Assembly: GCA_017543025.1 (NCBI GenBank) | Contig: JAFYGX010000089.1 | Span: forward strand, 1 to 48,340 | DNA length: 48,340 bases | From: Solobacterium sp. | GTDB taxonomy: Bacteria; Bacillota_I; Bacilli_A; Erysipelotrichales; Erysipelotrichaceae | Reading direction: 5' to 3' | Part shown: one piece after another, positions 26,638 to 34,695 of the stretch | Position numbering within the stretch: position 1 is the stretch's first letter | Layout of the letters: every line of letters starts with the position of its first letter | Program-made: the position numbers and the translations under genes | Notes under the pieces: model-generated | Databases searched by the model: none | The model's input: only the letters and a program-made list of their open reading frames with translations | What the model was told of the DNA's origin: nothing

Positions 26638-27145
26638 TCAGTTCCGATTTGCCTGATGACCCTGCGGAGAACAGAGCGGGAAGTGACAGAGAACCTGACG
26701 GGAACCGAATGTTTTCATTTCCGGCACCTTCGTTCTGCACACCTCCTTTGCGAACGGACATCTTGTATGAAACAGGCAGCCGGAAGGCAGATTCGAAGGG
26801 CTTGGAATCTCACCGCTGAGAATCTCCTTCTGCTTCTCCCTCTGGTGCGGGTCCGGCACCGGGTGTGCCTGAATCAGAAAATGCGTATACGGATGCAGAG
26901 GAGTCGCAAACACCTCTTCCTTCGGACCGGTTTCGCAAATCTTTCCGAGAAACATCACGAAAATACGGTCGGAAACATGCCGCACCACAGAAAGATCATG
27001 ACTGATGAACAGGCATGAGAAATGAACTTCTTCCTTCAGCCGCATCAGAAGATTCAGAATCTGATTCTGTACCGAAATATCCAGTGCAGAGACCGGCTCA
27101 TCCGCGATCAGCAGCTTTGGCCTGCAGATCATGGCCATGGCCAGC
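26638..27145 (-). pseudogene. 5'-truncated oligopeptide ABC transporter ATPase (OppF/DppF-like)
   Basis: Only the last ~165 residues are homologous: RPKLLIADEPVSALDISVQN (Walker B and D-loop), LFISHDLSVVRHVSDRI (H-loop), LHPYTHFLIQAHPVPDP, and the C-terminal Cys cluster CLFHTRCPFAKEVC. Walker A, Q-loop and the LSGGQ signature are missing. The open frame runs on upstream to 27366, but that part is unrelated to ABC proteins. No permease genes are nearby, so this is a remnant of an opp/dpp operon. Confidence 0.8.
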
Positions 27146-27213
27146 ATTGAAGAGAAAAACCATATTCTTTCAGGCCAGTGACTGCCATCACTGAATACTC
27201 TGACAGTTTCAAC

Positions 27214-27251
27214 ATAAAAACACCAGCCATCTCGCATGTTTTGATGGCTGG
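27214..27251 (-). terminator. Minus-strand terminator-like hairpin
   Basis: CCAGCCATC / GATGGCTGG, a perfect 9-bp stem with an 11-base loop. Read on the minus strand, GTGTTTTTATG follows. It lies 5' of the OppF remnant. Confidence 0.55.
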
Positions 27252-27311
27252 CATCGGATATTCTGACACAAATTGGCACAGAGACCCCTATATGAGGGTC
27301 AGCCGACCAGT

Positions 27312-27342
27312 GCACTGCACAAATGCAGTGCTGTTTTTGTTT
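27312..27342 (+). terminator. Plus-strand terminator-like hairpin
   Basis: GCACTGCA-CAAA-TGCAGTGC followed by TGTTTTTGTTT. With no plus-strand gene upstream, it could be an attenuator for the oxidoreductase gene or the end of a short RNA. A GACCC/GGGTC hairpin (27283-27300) precedes it. Confidence 0.55.
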
Positions 27343-27448
27343 CGATGAATCTTCTGTGCGAATCATCTACGATGGCAGATGGGAACGACTGTCTGAAATC
27401 AGCCATTCTTAACTATAATTATTTCCGGAGTGAAAGGAGAAATACAAA

Positions 27449-28558
27449 ATGGAACGACCGGTTCGTTTTGCCGTCATCGGGTCCGGATGGCGGGCCATGT
27501 ACTATCTCCGCATCGCAGCTGCTTTGCCGCATCTGTTTGAAGTCAGCGGGATACTGTGCAGAAAAGCAGAAAAGGCAGAACGCATTCATCAGGAATTCGG
27601 TGTTCCTGCAATGTTCTCAGCAGAAGAGATCTGCTCCGGCAGTCCGGAGTTCGCTGTGATCGCCGTCGACAAAGCACATATCAATGAAGTCGGTGCAGAA
27701 TGGCTCGAACGCGGAATACCGGTACTCTGTGAAACCCCTGCCGCAATGGACCGAAATGCCCTGAAGCAGCTGCGTGCAATAATCCGAACCGGAAGAACAC
27801 CGGTATACGCCGAACAGTATCTCCGCTATCCGGAACATATCGCAAGAATCGCGATTCTGAATTCAGGGCTGATCGGAACCCCTCATTTTCTGAACCTCTC
27901 GGCTGCCCACGGGTATCACGGGGCAAGCCTGATGCGCGCATTTCTGCAGCTTCCATCTGACATTTCCTTTACAGTAAAAGCCTGTGAATGGCGCTTCCCC
28001 ACCGCCGAAACCCTGACCCGCTATGAGCGGATCACAGACGGAAGGGTCGCAGATAAAACACGTACAGCTGCGTTCTTTACCTTTGAAAACGGCAAAGCTG
28101 CCGTCTATGAATTCGATTCCGAGCAGTATCGTTCCCCGATCCGCGGGAACATCTGCAAAATACAGGGAGAACGAGGTGAAATCCTCAATACTTCCGTACG
28201 CTGGCTGAATCAGGACAATCTTCCGGAAGCCGAAGAGATCACTGCGGAAACAAGAACTGTCATTACACAGGACATAAATCCGAACTTCCATTCTTATGAA
28301 GAAATTACAGGAATAACACTTGGCAGGCGGCAGCTTTATGTACCGCCTTATGGACAATGCGATCTGTCACAGGATGAAACCGCAATTGCCTCCCTGCTGG
28401 AAGGAATGGGCGCATATGTCAGAAAAGAAGCAGATGCCCCGTATTCTCTGCAGGATGCCCTGTCAGATTCTCTGATGGCAATCGCACTGCAGGAAGCCGT
28501 TTCCACCGGCAGAGAAATACACAGCGAAGAGCTTTATCAATACTGGGAGAATATGTAA
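27449..28558 (+). CDS. Gfo/Idh/MocA family oxidoreductase
   Basis: 369 residues. NAD(P)-binding N-terminus RFAVIGSGWRAMYYLRIAAA; the usual EKP motif is CETPAAM here, so the conserved Lys that normally helps catalysis is missing (Thr in its place). The C-terminal beta-sheet domain follows. AAAGGAG precedes the ATG and a TATAAT box stands at 27414-27419. It overlaps the EamA transporter gene by one base (TAATG). Known: the family oxidises or reduces sugars and sugar-like compounds. The substrate is unknown, and the EKP change makes activity uncertain. Confidence 0.8.
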   Translation: MERPVRFAVIGSGWRAMYYLRIAAALPHLFEVSGILCRKAEKAERIHQEFGVPAMFSAEEICSGSPEFAVIAVDKAHINEVGAEWLERGIPVLCETPAAMDRNALKQLRAIIRTGRTPVYAEQYLRYPEHIARIAILNSGLIGTPHFLNLSAAHGYHGASLMRAFLQLPSDISFTVKACEWRFPTAETLTRYERITDGRVADKTRTAAFFTFENGKAAVYEFDSEQYRSPIRGNICKIQGERGEILNTSVRWLNQDNLPEAEEITAETRTVITQDINPNFHSYEEITGITLGRRQLYVPPYGQCDLSQDETAIASLLEGMGAYVRKEADAPYSLQDALSDSLMAIALQEAVSTGREIHSEELYQYWENM

Positions 28559-29517
28559 TGCAGGAAGAACAGCGATCCATCTGGGCGAATCCGCCCATTA
28601 CCTTTACCGCAGCGATTTTCTGCTGTGTGCTGTGGGGCAGTGCAACCCCGGCGATCAAAATCGCCTATGAACTGTTTCAGATTCCATCTGCAGATACCGC
28701 TTCCCGGCTGGTTCTGGCCGGTGCACGGTTTATGATTGCCGGCATTATGATTCTTGTTTCCGGCTCACTGATTGAAAAACGAATTCTGCTGCCAAAGAAA
28801 TCTTCCCTCTGGAAGATTGTCATTCTGGCACTTGTACAGACAGTCGGTCAGTATTATTTCTTTTTTCTGTCACTGGCAAATATTCCTGGCGTACGCGGGT
28901 CCATTATCAACGGATCCGGCAATTTTCTGGCAATTCTCTTTGCGGCTTATTTGTTTCATCTTGAACGCATGACGCTCCGGAAATGGGCGGGCTGTATTGC
29001 CGGGTTTACCGGCATCCTGTTTCTGCTCGGGGGACCGGCAGTAATACTGGAAGGCGGAACAGTCACCTTTGCCGGAGAAGGGGCAATGATGATCGCAAAC
29101 ATCTTCTACGCGCTCTCCGGCTGTCTGATCAAAATCTTTTCACGTGACGATGATCCGATCATGCTGAGCGGAACCCAGTTTCTGCTGGGCGGTGCAATTC
29201 TCTTTCTCATCGGTTTACAGATGGGCGGAAGACTGATCTTCCATTCTGCTTCCTGTATCCTGAATCTGCTGTATCTTGGCTTCATCTCTGCCGGCGCCTA
29301 TACGATCTGGGGTATTCTGCTGAAATACAATCCCGTCAGCCGGGTTTCCATTCTCGGGTTTCTCAATCCGGTCATGGGCGTTCTCCTGTCGGCGCTCTTT
29401 CTCGGAGAACATAAAGAAGCGTTTTCCTTCAACGGCCTGATCGCGCTTGTGCTGGTATCACTCGGCATTATCATTGTTAACAGCGGAAACAGTCCTTCAC
29501 CGAAATCCATCCGCTGA
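28558..29517 (+). CDS. EamA/DMT superfamily permease
   Basis: 319 residues with ten membrane spans in two EamA repeats; typical segments are CVLWGSATPAIKIAYELF and FLNPVMGVLLSALFLGE. Known: such permeases export or import metabolites. Coupled to the oxidoreductase gene by a one-base overlap, so both probably handle the same compound. Confidence 0.85.
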   Translation: MQEEQRSIWANPPITFTAAIFCCVLWGSATPAIKIAYELFQIPSADTASRLVLAGARFMIAGIMILVSGSLIEKRILLPKKSSLWKIVILALVQTVGQYYFFFLSLANIPGVRGSIINGSGNFLAILFAAYLFHLERMTLRKWAGCIAGFTGILFLLGGPAVILEGGTVTFAGEGAMMIANIFYALSGCLIKIFSRDDDPIMLSGTQFLLGGAILFLIGLQMGGRLIFHSASCILNLLYLGFISAGAYTIWGILLKYNPVSRVSILGFLNPVMGVLLSALFLGEHKEAFSFNGLIALVLVSLGIIIVNSGNSPSPKSIR

Positions 29518-29603
29518 TTCCTGCCGATTTGTTTCAGATGCAGAATTGTTTTCTGCAAACCGCGCAGAAATGATGATATAAGCTTTGAAAGGAGGATAAC
29601 CCT

Positions 29604-29843
29604 ATGACTGAAAATAACAACAGCAAAGACCTCACCCTCGAAGAACTCCGGAAGATCGCTGCCGGCGGCGATGCTTATAACGGACCTCTGCAGTTTACGA
29701 AGGACGGCAAGGCAGTCTGCTATTTCTGCGGCAGCACCAACACCAGATGGGATCATAAAGGCGGATGGGGTGCACAGTGCTTCTTCTGCGAGGACTGCAA
29801 GAAGGAAATCTGGTCACTTCCTCCGGATGCAGATGTTTACTGA
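29604..29843 (+). CDS. Small Cys-rich protein with a double-glycine leader-like N-terminus
   Basis: 79 residues. The first part, DLTLEELRKIAAGGD, has the form of Nif11-like or double-glycine RiPP leaders (LTxEEL...GG). The rest contains CYFCGS and CFFCEDCKKE, two CxxC pairs that would form a zinc ribbon. GAAAGGAGG precedes the ATG and a terminator follows at once, so it is a single-gene unit. No modification enzyme or exporter lies beside it. Either a RiPP precursor served from elsewhere, or a small zinc protein whose N-terminus only resembles a leader. Confidence 0.65.
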   Translation: MTENNNSKDLTLEELRKIAAGGDAYNGPLQFTKDGKAVCYFCGSTNTRWDHKGGWGAQCFFCEDCKKEIWSLPPDADVY

Positions 29844-29870
29844 GCACTGCCGGTGAATCCGTATTCTGAC

Positions 29871-29898
29871 AAACTGAGCCATCCGGTTCAGTTTTTTT
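29871..29898 (+). terminator. Rho-independent terminator
   Basis: AAACTGAGCC-ATCC-GGTTCAGTTT, a 10-bp stem with one G-T pair, then a run of T. Confidence 0.8.
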
Positions 29899-29998
29899 AT
29901 GCATTCCAGTCCCGTGAGTACTGCCTGAAACGATTCATCAATCCGCTCAGGACACAAAACAGCCCGCAAGATTCCTGCCGGCCATAAACACGATTATC

Positions 29999-30646
29999 CT
30001 ATTTGTTTTTTGCGTCCCGCAAATCCTTGCGGATTTCGCTCTTCAGCTCTTTGAAGACACTCTGCGGGCTGACTTCATCCAGCAGCTCGACAATTTTCTG
30101 AACCTGCTCATCGCTCAGATCATCATTGCCTGTAATATTGCGGAATTTGTTGGCAACAATGTAATTTACGATGTCGTCTTCCTTATCACCATCCTGAATC
30201 ATGGTCTGAACGATGGTGCTCCGCTTGGCAAACTGAATGAATTCCTTGTTGATGAGGCTGTAGGAAAGCTTTCCTGAATCGTCTGTGAAATGTTCTGTGA
30301 TCTTTTTGTAGTCTTCACTGTCAACGACCACTTCTTCCTTAACTGCTTCCGACTGGTCTTCTGCCGGCTCTTCCAGAAATTCCGCCGTAACCTTGATGTT
30401 TCCGAGCTTCCGGTAAGGCATGCCGGCTGTCAGCCGGATCGCTTCTTCAAACGCTTCCTTCGGATATCCTTTTGCCGGCGTATTCGCTGCCGGAACCGGC
30501 TCTCCGGTCTTCTTACTGATTGTTGCCATACCCGGCTGAGAAACACCTGGCTTGACGATCAGAACTCCGATGTCACTGGAAGGGAGTTTCTGGCGAAAGG
30601 CCATTGCAGGAATAACAGTAAGTTTTACAACGTTGGTTCTGATCAT
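29999..30646 (-). CDS. Conserved-looking acidic protein, unknown function
   Basis: 215 residues, soluble, without signal or membrane segments. N-terminal half: short beta-like stretches (VVKLTVIPAMAF, IGVLIVKPG). C-terminal half (about 115-215): charged and helical, with FTDDSGKLSYSLINKEFIQF, DIVNYIVANKFRNI and a Lys-rich end. GGAGGAATACTC lies before the ATG. It stands alone between convergent and divergent neighbours. I do not recognise the family. Confidence 0.6.
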   Translation of the reverse strand: MIRTNVVKLTVIPAMAFRQKLPSSDIGVLIVKPGVSQPGMATISKKTGEPVPAANTPAKGYPKEAFEEAIRLTAGMPYRKLGNIKVTAEFLEEPAEDQSEAVKEEVVVDSEDYKKITEHFTDDSGKLSYSLINKEFIQFAKRSTIVQTMIQDGDKEDDIVNYIVANKFRNITGNDDLSDEQVQKIVELLDEVSPQSVFKELKSEIRKDLRDAKNK

Positions 30647-30815
30647 ATGAGTATTCCTCCTTTATCTGAGTTCAGTGTAACACTTCTGCTGTTCTTCTCT
30701 CCTCCTTTTTTACATGTGATCATCAGCCTGCGGCCGGCATATACTCCCCCTTTCAGAAATACTGCTCCCCAATGGGTTACTCATAGTAGAATGAGCACAG
30801 GGAGATTACATAATT

Positions 30816-31292
30816 ATGGGACGACTGAAAGAACTGCGTATCATTGTACAGAACGAACTGACACAGATGGAACGTACGGATCAGCGGGACGCTGCCCTGA
30901 TTCATCTGAACGGCGTATCGCTTGCGGCAGCTTTGCTTGCTGAAAAACGCGGTCTGAATTCCGAGCTCTGTGCGATGGCCGGCTTACTGCATGACATGGC
31001 TGCGTATCTTTCCGGCAGTTATGAAGATCATGCACATCGAGGTGCGGTATATGCCGGAAAGCTGCTGAAACAGCACGCATTAGCCAGTGATGAGGAAATC
31101 GAGCTGATCACTTCCATGATTGCGCATCACGACGATAAACATCTGACGCATACTCCGACTGATGAAGTCCTGAAAGATGCCGACGTTATCCACCATTGCT
31201 TTCAGGACCTTTCCAAACCGGTAAAGGATAAGGAAAAAGCCCGGTTCAATGCGCTGATCGATGAACTCGGCCTCGGAACAAAGCCGCAGTGA
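30816..31292 (+). CDS. HD-domain phosphohydrolase-like protein
   Basis: 158 residues. Metal-binding pattern: His in IHLNGVS, His-Asp in AGLLHDMAAYL, His residues in EDHAHRGA and IAHHDDK, Asp in LKDADVIHH. Known: such HD proteins hydrolyse nucleotides or phosphate esters; several are of YqeK-like size. GGGAGATTA precedes the ATG. The substrate cannot be read from the sequence. Confidence 0.8.
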   Translation: MGRLKELRIIVQNELTQMERTDQRDAALIHLNGVSLAAALLAEKRGLNSELCAMAGLLHDMAAYLSGSYEDHAHRGAVYAGKLLKQHALASDEEIELITSMIAHHDDKHLTHTPTDEVLKDADVIHHCFQDLSKPVKDKEKARFNALIDELGLGTKPQ

Positions 31293-31328
31293 AGTTTTTT
31301 CTGCCGGTAAAAATAGCTTCTGAACCGG

Positions 31329-31334
31329 TATAAT
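31329..31334 (+). promoter_or_regulatory. -10 box for a probably leaderless mRNA
   Basis: TATAAT ends eight bases before the ATG at 31343, and there is no room for a Shine-Dalgarno sequence. The transcription start would fall on or next to the start codon. The -35 region is weak. Confidence 0.5.
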
Positions 31335-31342
31335 ATTGACTT

Positions 31343-32377
31343 ATGACAGAACTGAACGACGAAGTTGAAACCGTATCACACGGTCTGGAACTGCAGGCCG
31401 CTATCCTTCATCTCCTTGACGGACGGCACCACAATATTGTGCTGTCTGAACAGACGCTGGATCTGGAAGATCCGCAGATTGCAAAATACGTCAGGCGATA
31501 TATTACACGCTGTAAAAATGACATGCGTGCCAAGCCCGGCACGTTTGCGGAAGAAAGTGAATTTGCCCGTCAGCTGGAACGTTATTTTCATCATGAAAGT
31601 GATTTGCCCGGGTTTACCGGCACCGTCTGCGAACCCCTGGCGAAGTATTTTGAACATGAAGAAGCCCGTTCGTTTGCCGTGCTTGCGGTCGACTACCGGG
31701 TTGACGATGTTCCGTATCTGGCATTCATTCTGCTGGAAGAAGTCGACACAATGACCTGCATCACCGATTCGGTGAACGGCCGTATTCTGAATACCGTAAA
31801 CTTCGGTACCTTATCGCTTCCGCCTTTTTCCAGACCGATTACTTCCTTTGCGGTAATCAATCAGATTACCGGCGAAATACTCTTTGTCGACCAGACAAAA
31901 TGGAATGATGGCATATCTGTGATCACAGACCATCTGCTGGATGCAGAGGCGGGTATTTCCCGCAAAGAAGTAGTGGAACACGTAAAGAACATTGCCTGTG
32001 AAGTTGCGGAAGAATTTCACGAAAACCCCACGATCCTGTTAAGCAAAGTAAAAAACTATATTTCTGATACGGTAAAGGAAGGCATGCCGCTGAGTACGGA
32101 ATCGCTGGCGGAAACCGTATTTGACGATACGCCCCGGATGGCGCAGGCGTTCCGGGAAAAAGCAGAAGAAAAGACGCTTCCGAAAGTCGTTGAACTCCCG
32201 AAAGCGCCGATCGTTACCGCAATGAAAAAACAGCGGATCAGTACTGATACCGGAATTGAAGTTTCGTTTCCGGCAGAGTACTTTCAGAACAATCAGTTCA
32301 TTGAATTCGTCAATCATCCTGACGGAACGATTTCCATTGAAATCAAGCAGATCAGTAAAATCACCAATAAACTGTAA
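31343..32377 (+). CDS. NdpA/YejK-like nucleoid-associated protein
   Basis: 344 residues. Family features: the N-terminal AAILHLLDG segment, the central EARSFAVLAVDYRVDDVPYL, LLEEVDTMTC, and a C-terminal IEFVNHPDGTISIEIKQI. Known: NdpA-type proteins associate with nucleoid DNA or RNA; the exact role is unclear. It has a consensus -10 box only eight bases before its ATG. Convergent with the second deoC, 19 bases between stops. Confidence 0.75.
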   Translation: MTELNDEVETVSHGLELQAAILHLLDGRHHNIVLSEQTLDLEDPQIAKYVRRYITRCKNDMRAKPGTFAEESEFARQLERYFHHESDLPGFTGTVCEPLAKYFEHEEARSFAVLAVDYRVDDVPYLAFILLEEVDTMTCITDSVNGRILNTVNFGTLSLPPFSRPITSFAVINQITGEILFVDQTKWNDGISVITDHLLDAEAGISRKEVVEHVKNIACEVAEEFHENPTILLSKVKNYISDTVKEGMPLSTESLAETVFDDTPRMAQAFREKAEEKTLPKVVELPKAPIVTAMKKQRISTDTGIEVSFPAEYFQNNQFIEFVNHPDGTISIEIKQISKITNKL

Positions 32378-32396
32378 TGTCAGTTCCCGCAGCCGC

Positions 32397-33080
32397 TCAC
32401 TGAAGACCGGCTGCTTTCATTTCCTCAATAATACGGATTCCGCTGGAAGTGCCCAGTCTCTCAGCGCCTGCATCAATCATTGCCTTCGCAGCCTCCCAGG
32501 TACGGATGCCTCCGGCTGCTTTTACCTTCACATCCGGCCCGCAGTACCGCTTCATCAGCCTTACATGTTCTGCGGTTGCTCCGGCAGTACCGAATCCGGT
32601 GCTCGTTTTGACAAAGTCCGGTTTTACCCGGTCTGCGATCTTCGCGGCTTCAATGATCTCTTCTTCATTCAGATAGCAGGTTTCAAAGATAACTTTGCAG
32701 CAGATGCCGACGCTACGGGCTACTGCGGTCAGCTGTTTCATCTCTTCTTCAATGTATGCATAATCATGTTCTTTCAGCTTTCCGATATTCAGCACATAAT
32801 CAAATTCCTGTGCGCCGTCATTCACCGCATTCTGCGCCTCACTCACTTTTGTTGCAATCGTCATCTGGCCAAGCGGAAATCCGACTGCCGCACCTGTAAG
32901 CACATCTGTACCTTCCAGCATCTTCCGGCATATCGCAACCGGGTAAGTGTTGATCGCAACAGACCGGAAGCCATACTTCACTGCCTCATCACACAGCTTC
33001 TGAAAATCATCGGTCGTCGCATCCGCATGCAGATTGGTGTGGTCCACCATCTGCGCAACCTGTTTTACAGTATATTCCAT
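32397..33080 (-). CDS. deoC: Deoxyribose-phosphate aldolase (second copy)
   Basis: About 227 residues from MEYTVKQVAQMVDHTNL, which has AGGAGAAGGAGAC upstream; an earlier in-frame start gives an unlikely extension. Canonical motifs: VDHTNL, PDFVKTSTGF (Schiff-base Lys) and VKVKAAGGIRT. Closer to the standard family than the copy at 3659-4375. Lone gene. Confidence 0.92.
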   Translation of the reverse strand: MEYTVKQVAQMVDHTNLHADATTDDFQKLCDEAVKYGFRSVAINTYPVAICRKMLEGTDVLTGAAVGFPLGQMTIATKVSEAQNAVNDGAQEFDYVLNIGKLKEHDYAYIEEEMKQLTAVARSVGICCKVIFETCYLNEEEIIEAAKIADRVKPDFVKTSTGFGTAGATAEHVRLMKRYCGPDVKVKAAGGIRTWEAAKAMIDAGAERLGTSSGIRIIEEMKAAGLQ

Positions 33081-33462
33081 TCTGTCTCCTTCTCCTGATC
33101 TTTCTGTTTCTAAACGCCCTGACAAAGTTCCGAACATTCCTGAATCTGTTCCGGCAAGCATCCATCTTTCTTCCTGTTACAGATCTCTGCAGAGGTGTCG
33201 TACAGCTTATCCTTTTTCCGGAACGCCTGTCTGTATCTCTATTTTTTCTTACGGCAGCGGTGATTGCAATCCTTTTCACAGCACCCCTGCACCTGCGACA
33301 TGATGATATAAGCAGCTGCAGAACTTCTTTGAAAAAGACAGAACACACAGCGAAGGATGACAGGATCCGTAATATCGTCCGTCTCATCTGTATTCAGCGT
33401 TTCGTCATCCGGAAGTATCTGAAAAAGCCGGTGACAAGAGTGAAGGGGTAGTTTGTTAAAAT

Positions 33463-33537
33463 GCAGGATGCACGTTCGGATGCGGATCACGTACCTGCGC
33501 AGCTCCTGTCTGCGAGGGAAACTCGCAGCTTTTTATT
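33463..33537 (+). ncRNA. Candidate small RNA with intrinsic terminator
   Basis: GCAGG (33463) pairs with CCTGC (33494-33498), with ACGT/ACGT inside. This is followed by CTGCGAG-GGAAA-CTCGCAG (33510-33528) and CTTTTTATT. Upstream are GTGACA and, 18 bases on, GTTAAA (or TAAAAT). The layout is that of a short, independently transcribed RNA of about 75 bases; no gene precedes it on this strand. Confidence 0.4.
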
Positions 33538-33795
33538 ACTGTGACAATCAGGAAGCGTACGAATCTGTCGTTGAACCTGCAGAAAAATCCGGCATAGAGA
33601 ATACAGCCGGTAAGGATATTGAAACCTGTCTGTATAACGGTTAGGGCAAAATGTCCATGCTCAGAAAACCGCGTGTCATGTAACACTTCTTCACAATATG
33701 CATAGGACTGCAGTCGCTATTAATCTGCAGAAGCTGCTCCGGCAAATTCATAACAGCTATGCAGTATCTCCTGCACGATCCGATTTACTCTGAAA

Positions 33796-33825
33796 TGAAA
33801 AAACGGACATTCACTGCCCGTTTTA
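33796..33825 (-). terminator. Terminator of the partner-switching operon
   Basis: Minus strand: AAAACGGGCA pairs with TGTCCGTTTT (one G-T pair) and is followed by T, 13 bases after the RsbW-type gene stop. Confidence 0.75.
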
Positions 33826-33837
33826 CTGAATCACGCT

Positions 33838-34251
33838 TTAATCTTTCCTGATCGTTTTGGTCAGAATCAGAATATTCTTGCTGTCATCATAACGATATTC
33901 CATCTTATCCATGGATTTCTTCACAAGATAGATTCCAAGACCGCCAATCTGCCGTTCCGCAGCAGACAGGGTGACATCCGGATCGTCTTTTTTCAGCGGA
34001 TTATAGGGGATACCCTGATCCACGAAGATAATCCGGACTGTTTTTCCGTCGTCAATATCTACTCCGATCGTTACTTTGCCGGTTCCAGGCGCATAGGCAT
34101 ACATGGAAACATTAGTAAATATTTCGTCAACCGCAAGCTCGATCTGCATCTGCACGGCAGGGGGACAATTCACATCCTCCAGCTCGTCACTTACAAAATC
34201 AACCGCAGCCGCAAGATTATCTATTTTCGCTTCCAGCACTTTTTCTTTCAA
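33838..34251 (-). CDS. RsbW/SpoIIAB-type serine kinase (anti-sigma factor-like)
   Basis: 137 residues with a GHKL ATPase fold: N-box IELAVDEIFTNVSMYAY, G1 FVDQGIPYNPLKK, G2 RQIGGLGIYLVKKSMD. Translation starts at TTG (34251) with GAAGGGAGTGAGG upstream. Known: these proteins phosphorylate a STAS antagonist and switch partners with it. Two STAS proteins are encoded in the same operon, but no sigma factor is present, so the real target may be the transporter or the STAS-kinase fusion (inferred). Confidence 0.88.
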   Translation of the reverse strand: MKEKVLEAKIDNLAAAVDFVSDELEDVNCPPAVQMQIELAVDEIFTNVSMYAYAPGTGKVTIGVDIDDGKTVRIIFVDQGIPYNPLKKDDPDVTLSAAERQIGGLGIYLVKKSMDKMEYRYDDSKNILILTKTIRKD

Positions 34252-34371
34252 GCAGCCTCACTCCCTTCACTGGCCGGACTGTCTTCTGCCGACAGGAAAA
34301 ACCTGCCCGGCAGCCGGCGAATACGTTCGCGGACCGTCCAGCCCGCAGACTCAACTATCAGTAACAGAATC

Positions 34372-34668
34372 TCAGCAGATATTCATGATATCTGAAAATC
34401 CGGTTACGTTGAAGATTTCCATGATCGTATCATTGACATTGATCACTCTCATCTCACCTGTCTTCATCATGTGCTTCTGGGTTGAAAGAAGTACACGAAG
34501 TCCTGCTGAGGAAATATATTCCAGTTTCGCAAAATCAAATGTCAGATCCTTGACTCCGTCAAGACTTTTCGTAAGCTCTTCTTCCAGCTGCGGCGAAGTC
34601 ATGGTATCCAGACGTCCTTCCAGCGCTACGGTGAGTGAGTCTCCTTCACGTGTCGTTTTAATTTCCAT
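34372..34668 (-). CDS. STAS-domain anti-sigma factor antagonist (RsbV/SpoIIAA type)
   Basis: 98 residues, a single STAS domain: LTVALEGRLDTMTSPQLEEE, then LEYISSAGLRVLLSTQKHM. The ISSAG serines are where the cognate kinase phosphorylates. GGAGGA precedes the ATG. It lies between the STAS-kinase fusion and the RsbW-type kinase. The 120-base gap to the latter has no gene that I can see. Confidence 0.9.
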   Translation of the reverse strand: MEIKTTREGDSLTVALEGRLDTMTSPQLEEELTKSLDGVKDLTFDFAKLEYISSAGLRVLLSTQKHMMKTGEMRVINVNDTIMEIFNVTGFSDIMNIC

Positions 34669-34695
34669 TTTTTATTCCTCCGTGTTTCCTTCTAT

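Larger units (their letters stand above)
33081..33837. other. Intergenic region of about 750 bases
   Basis: No convincing protein-coding frame. A minus-strand frame ends in the Cys/Lys-rich peptide QGCCEKDCNHRCRKKK but has no ribosome site. The notable content is the candidate small RNA at 33463-33537 and the terminator at 33796-33825. Confidence 0.4.

Noticed and set aside
27146..27366. N-terminal part of the OppF-like ORF
   Set aside because: The sequence is unrelated to ABC ATPases and is made of hairpins; treated as fused intergenic DNA.
33239..33490. Minus-strand ORF ending in a Cys/Lys-rich peptide
   Set aside because: No ribosome site and no coding-like composition upstream; it also crosses the candidate small-RNA region on the other strand.
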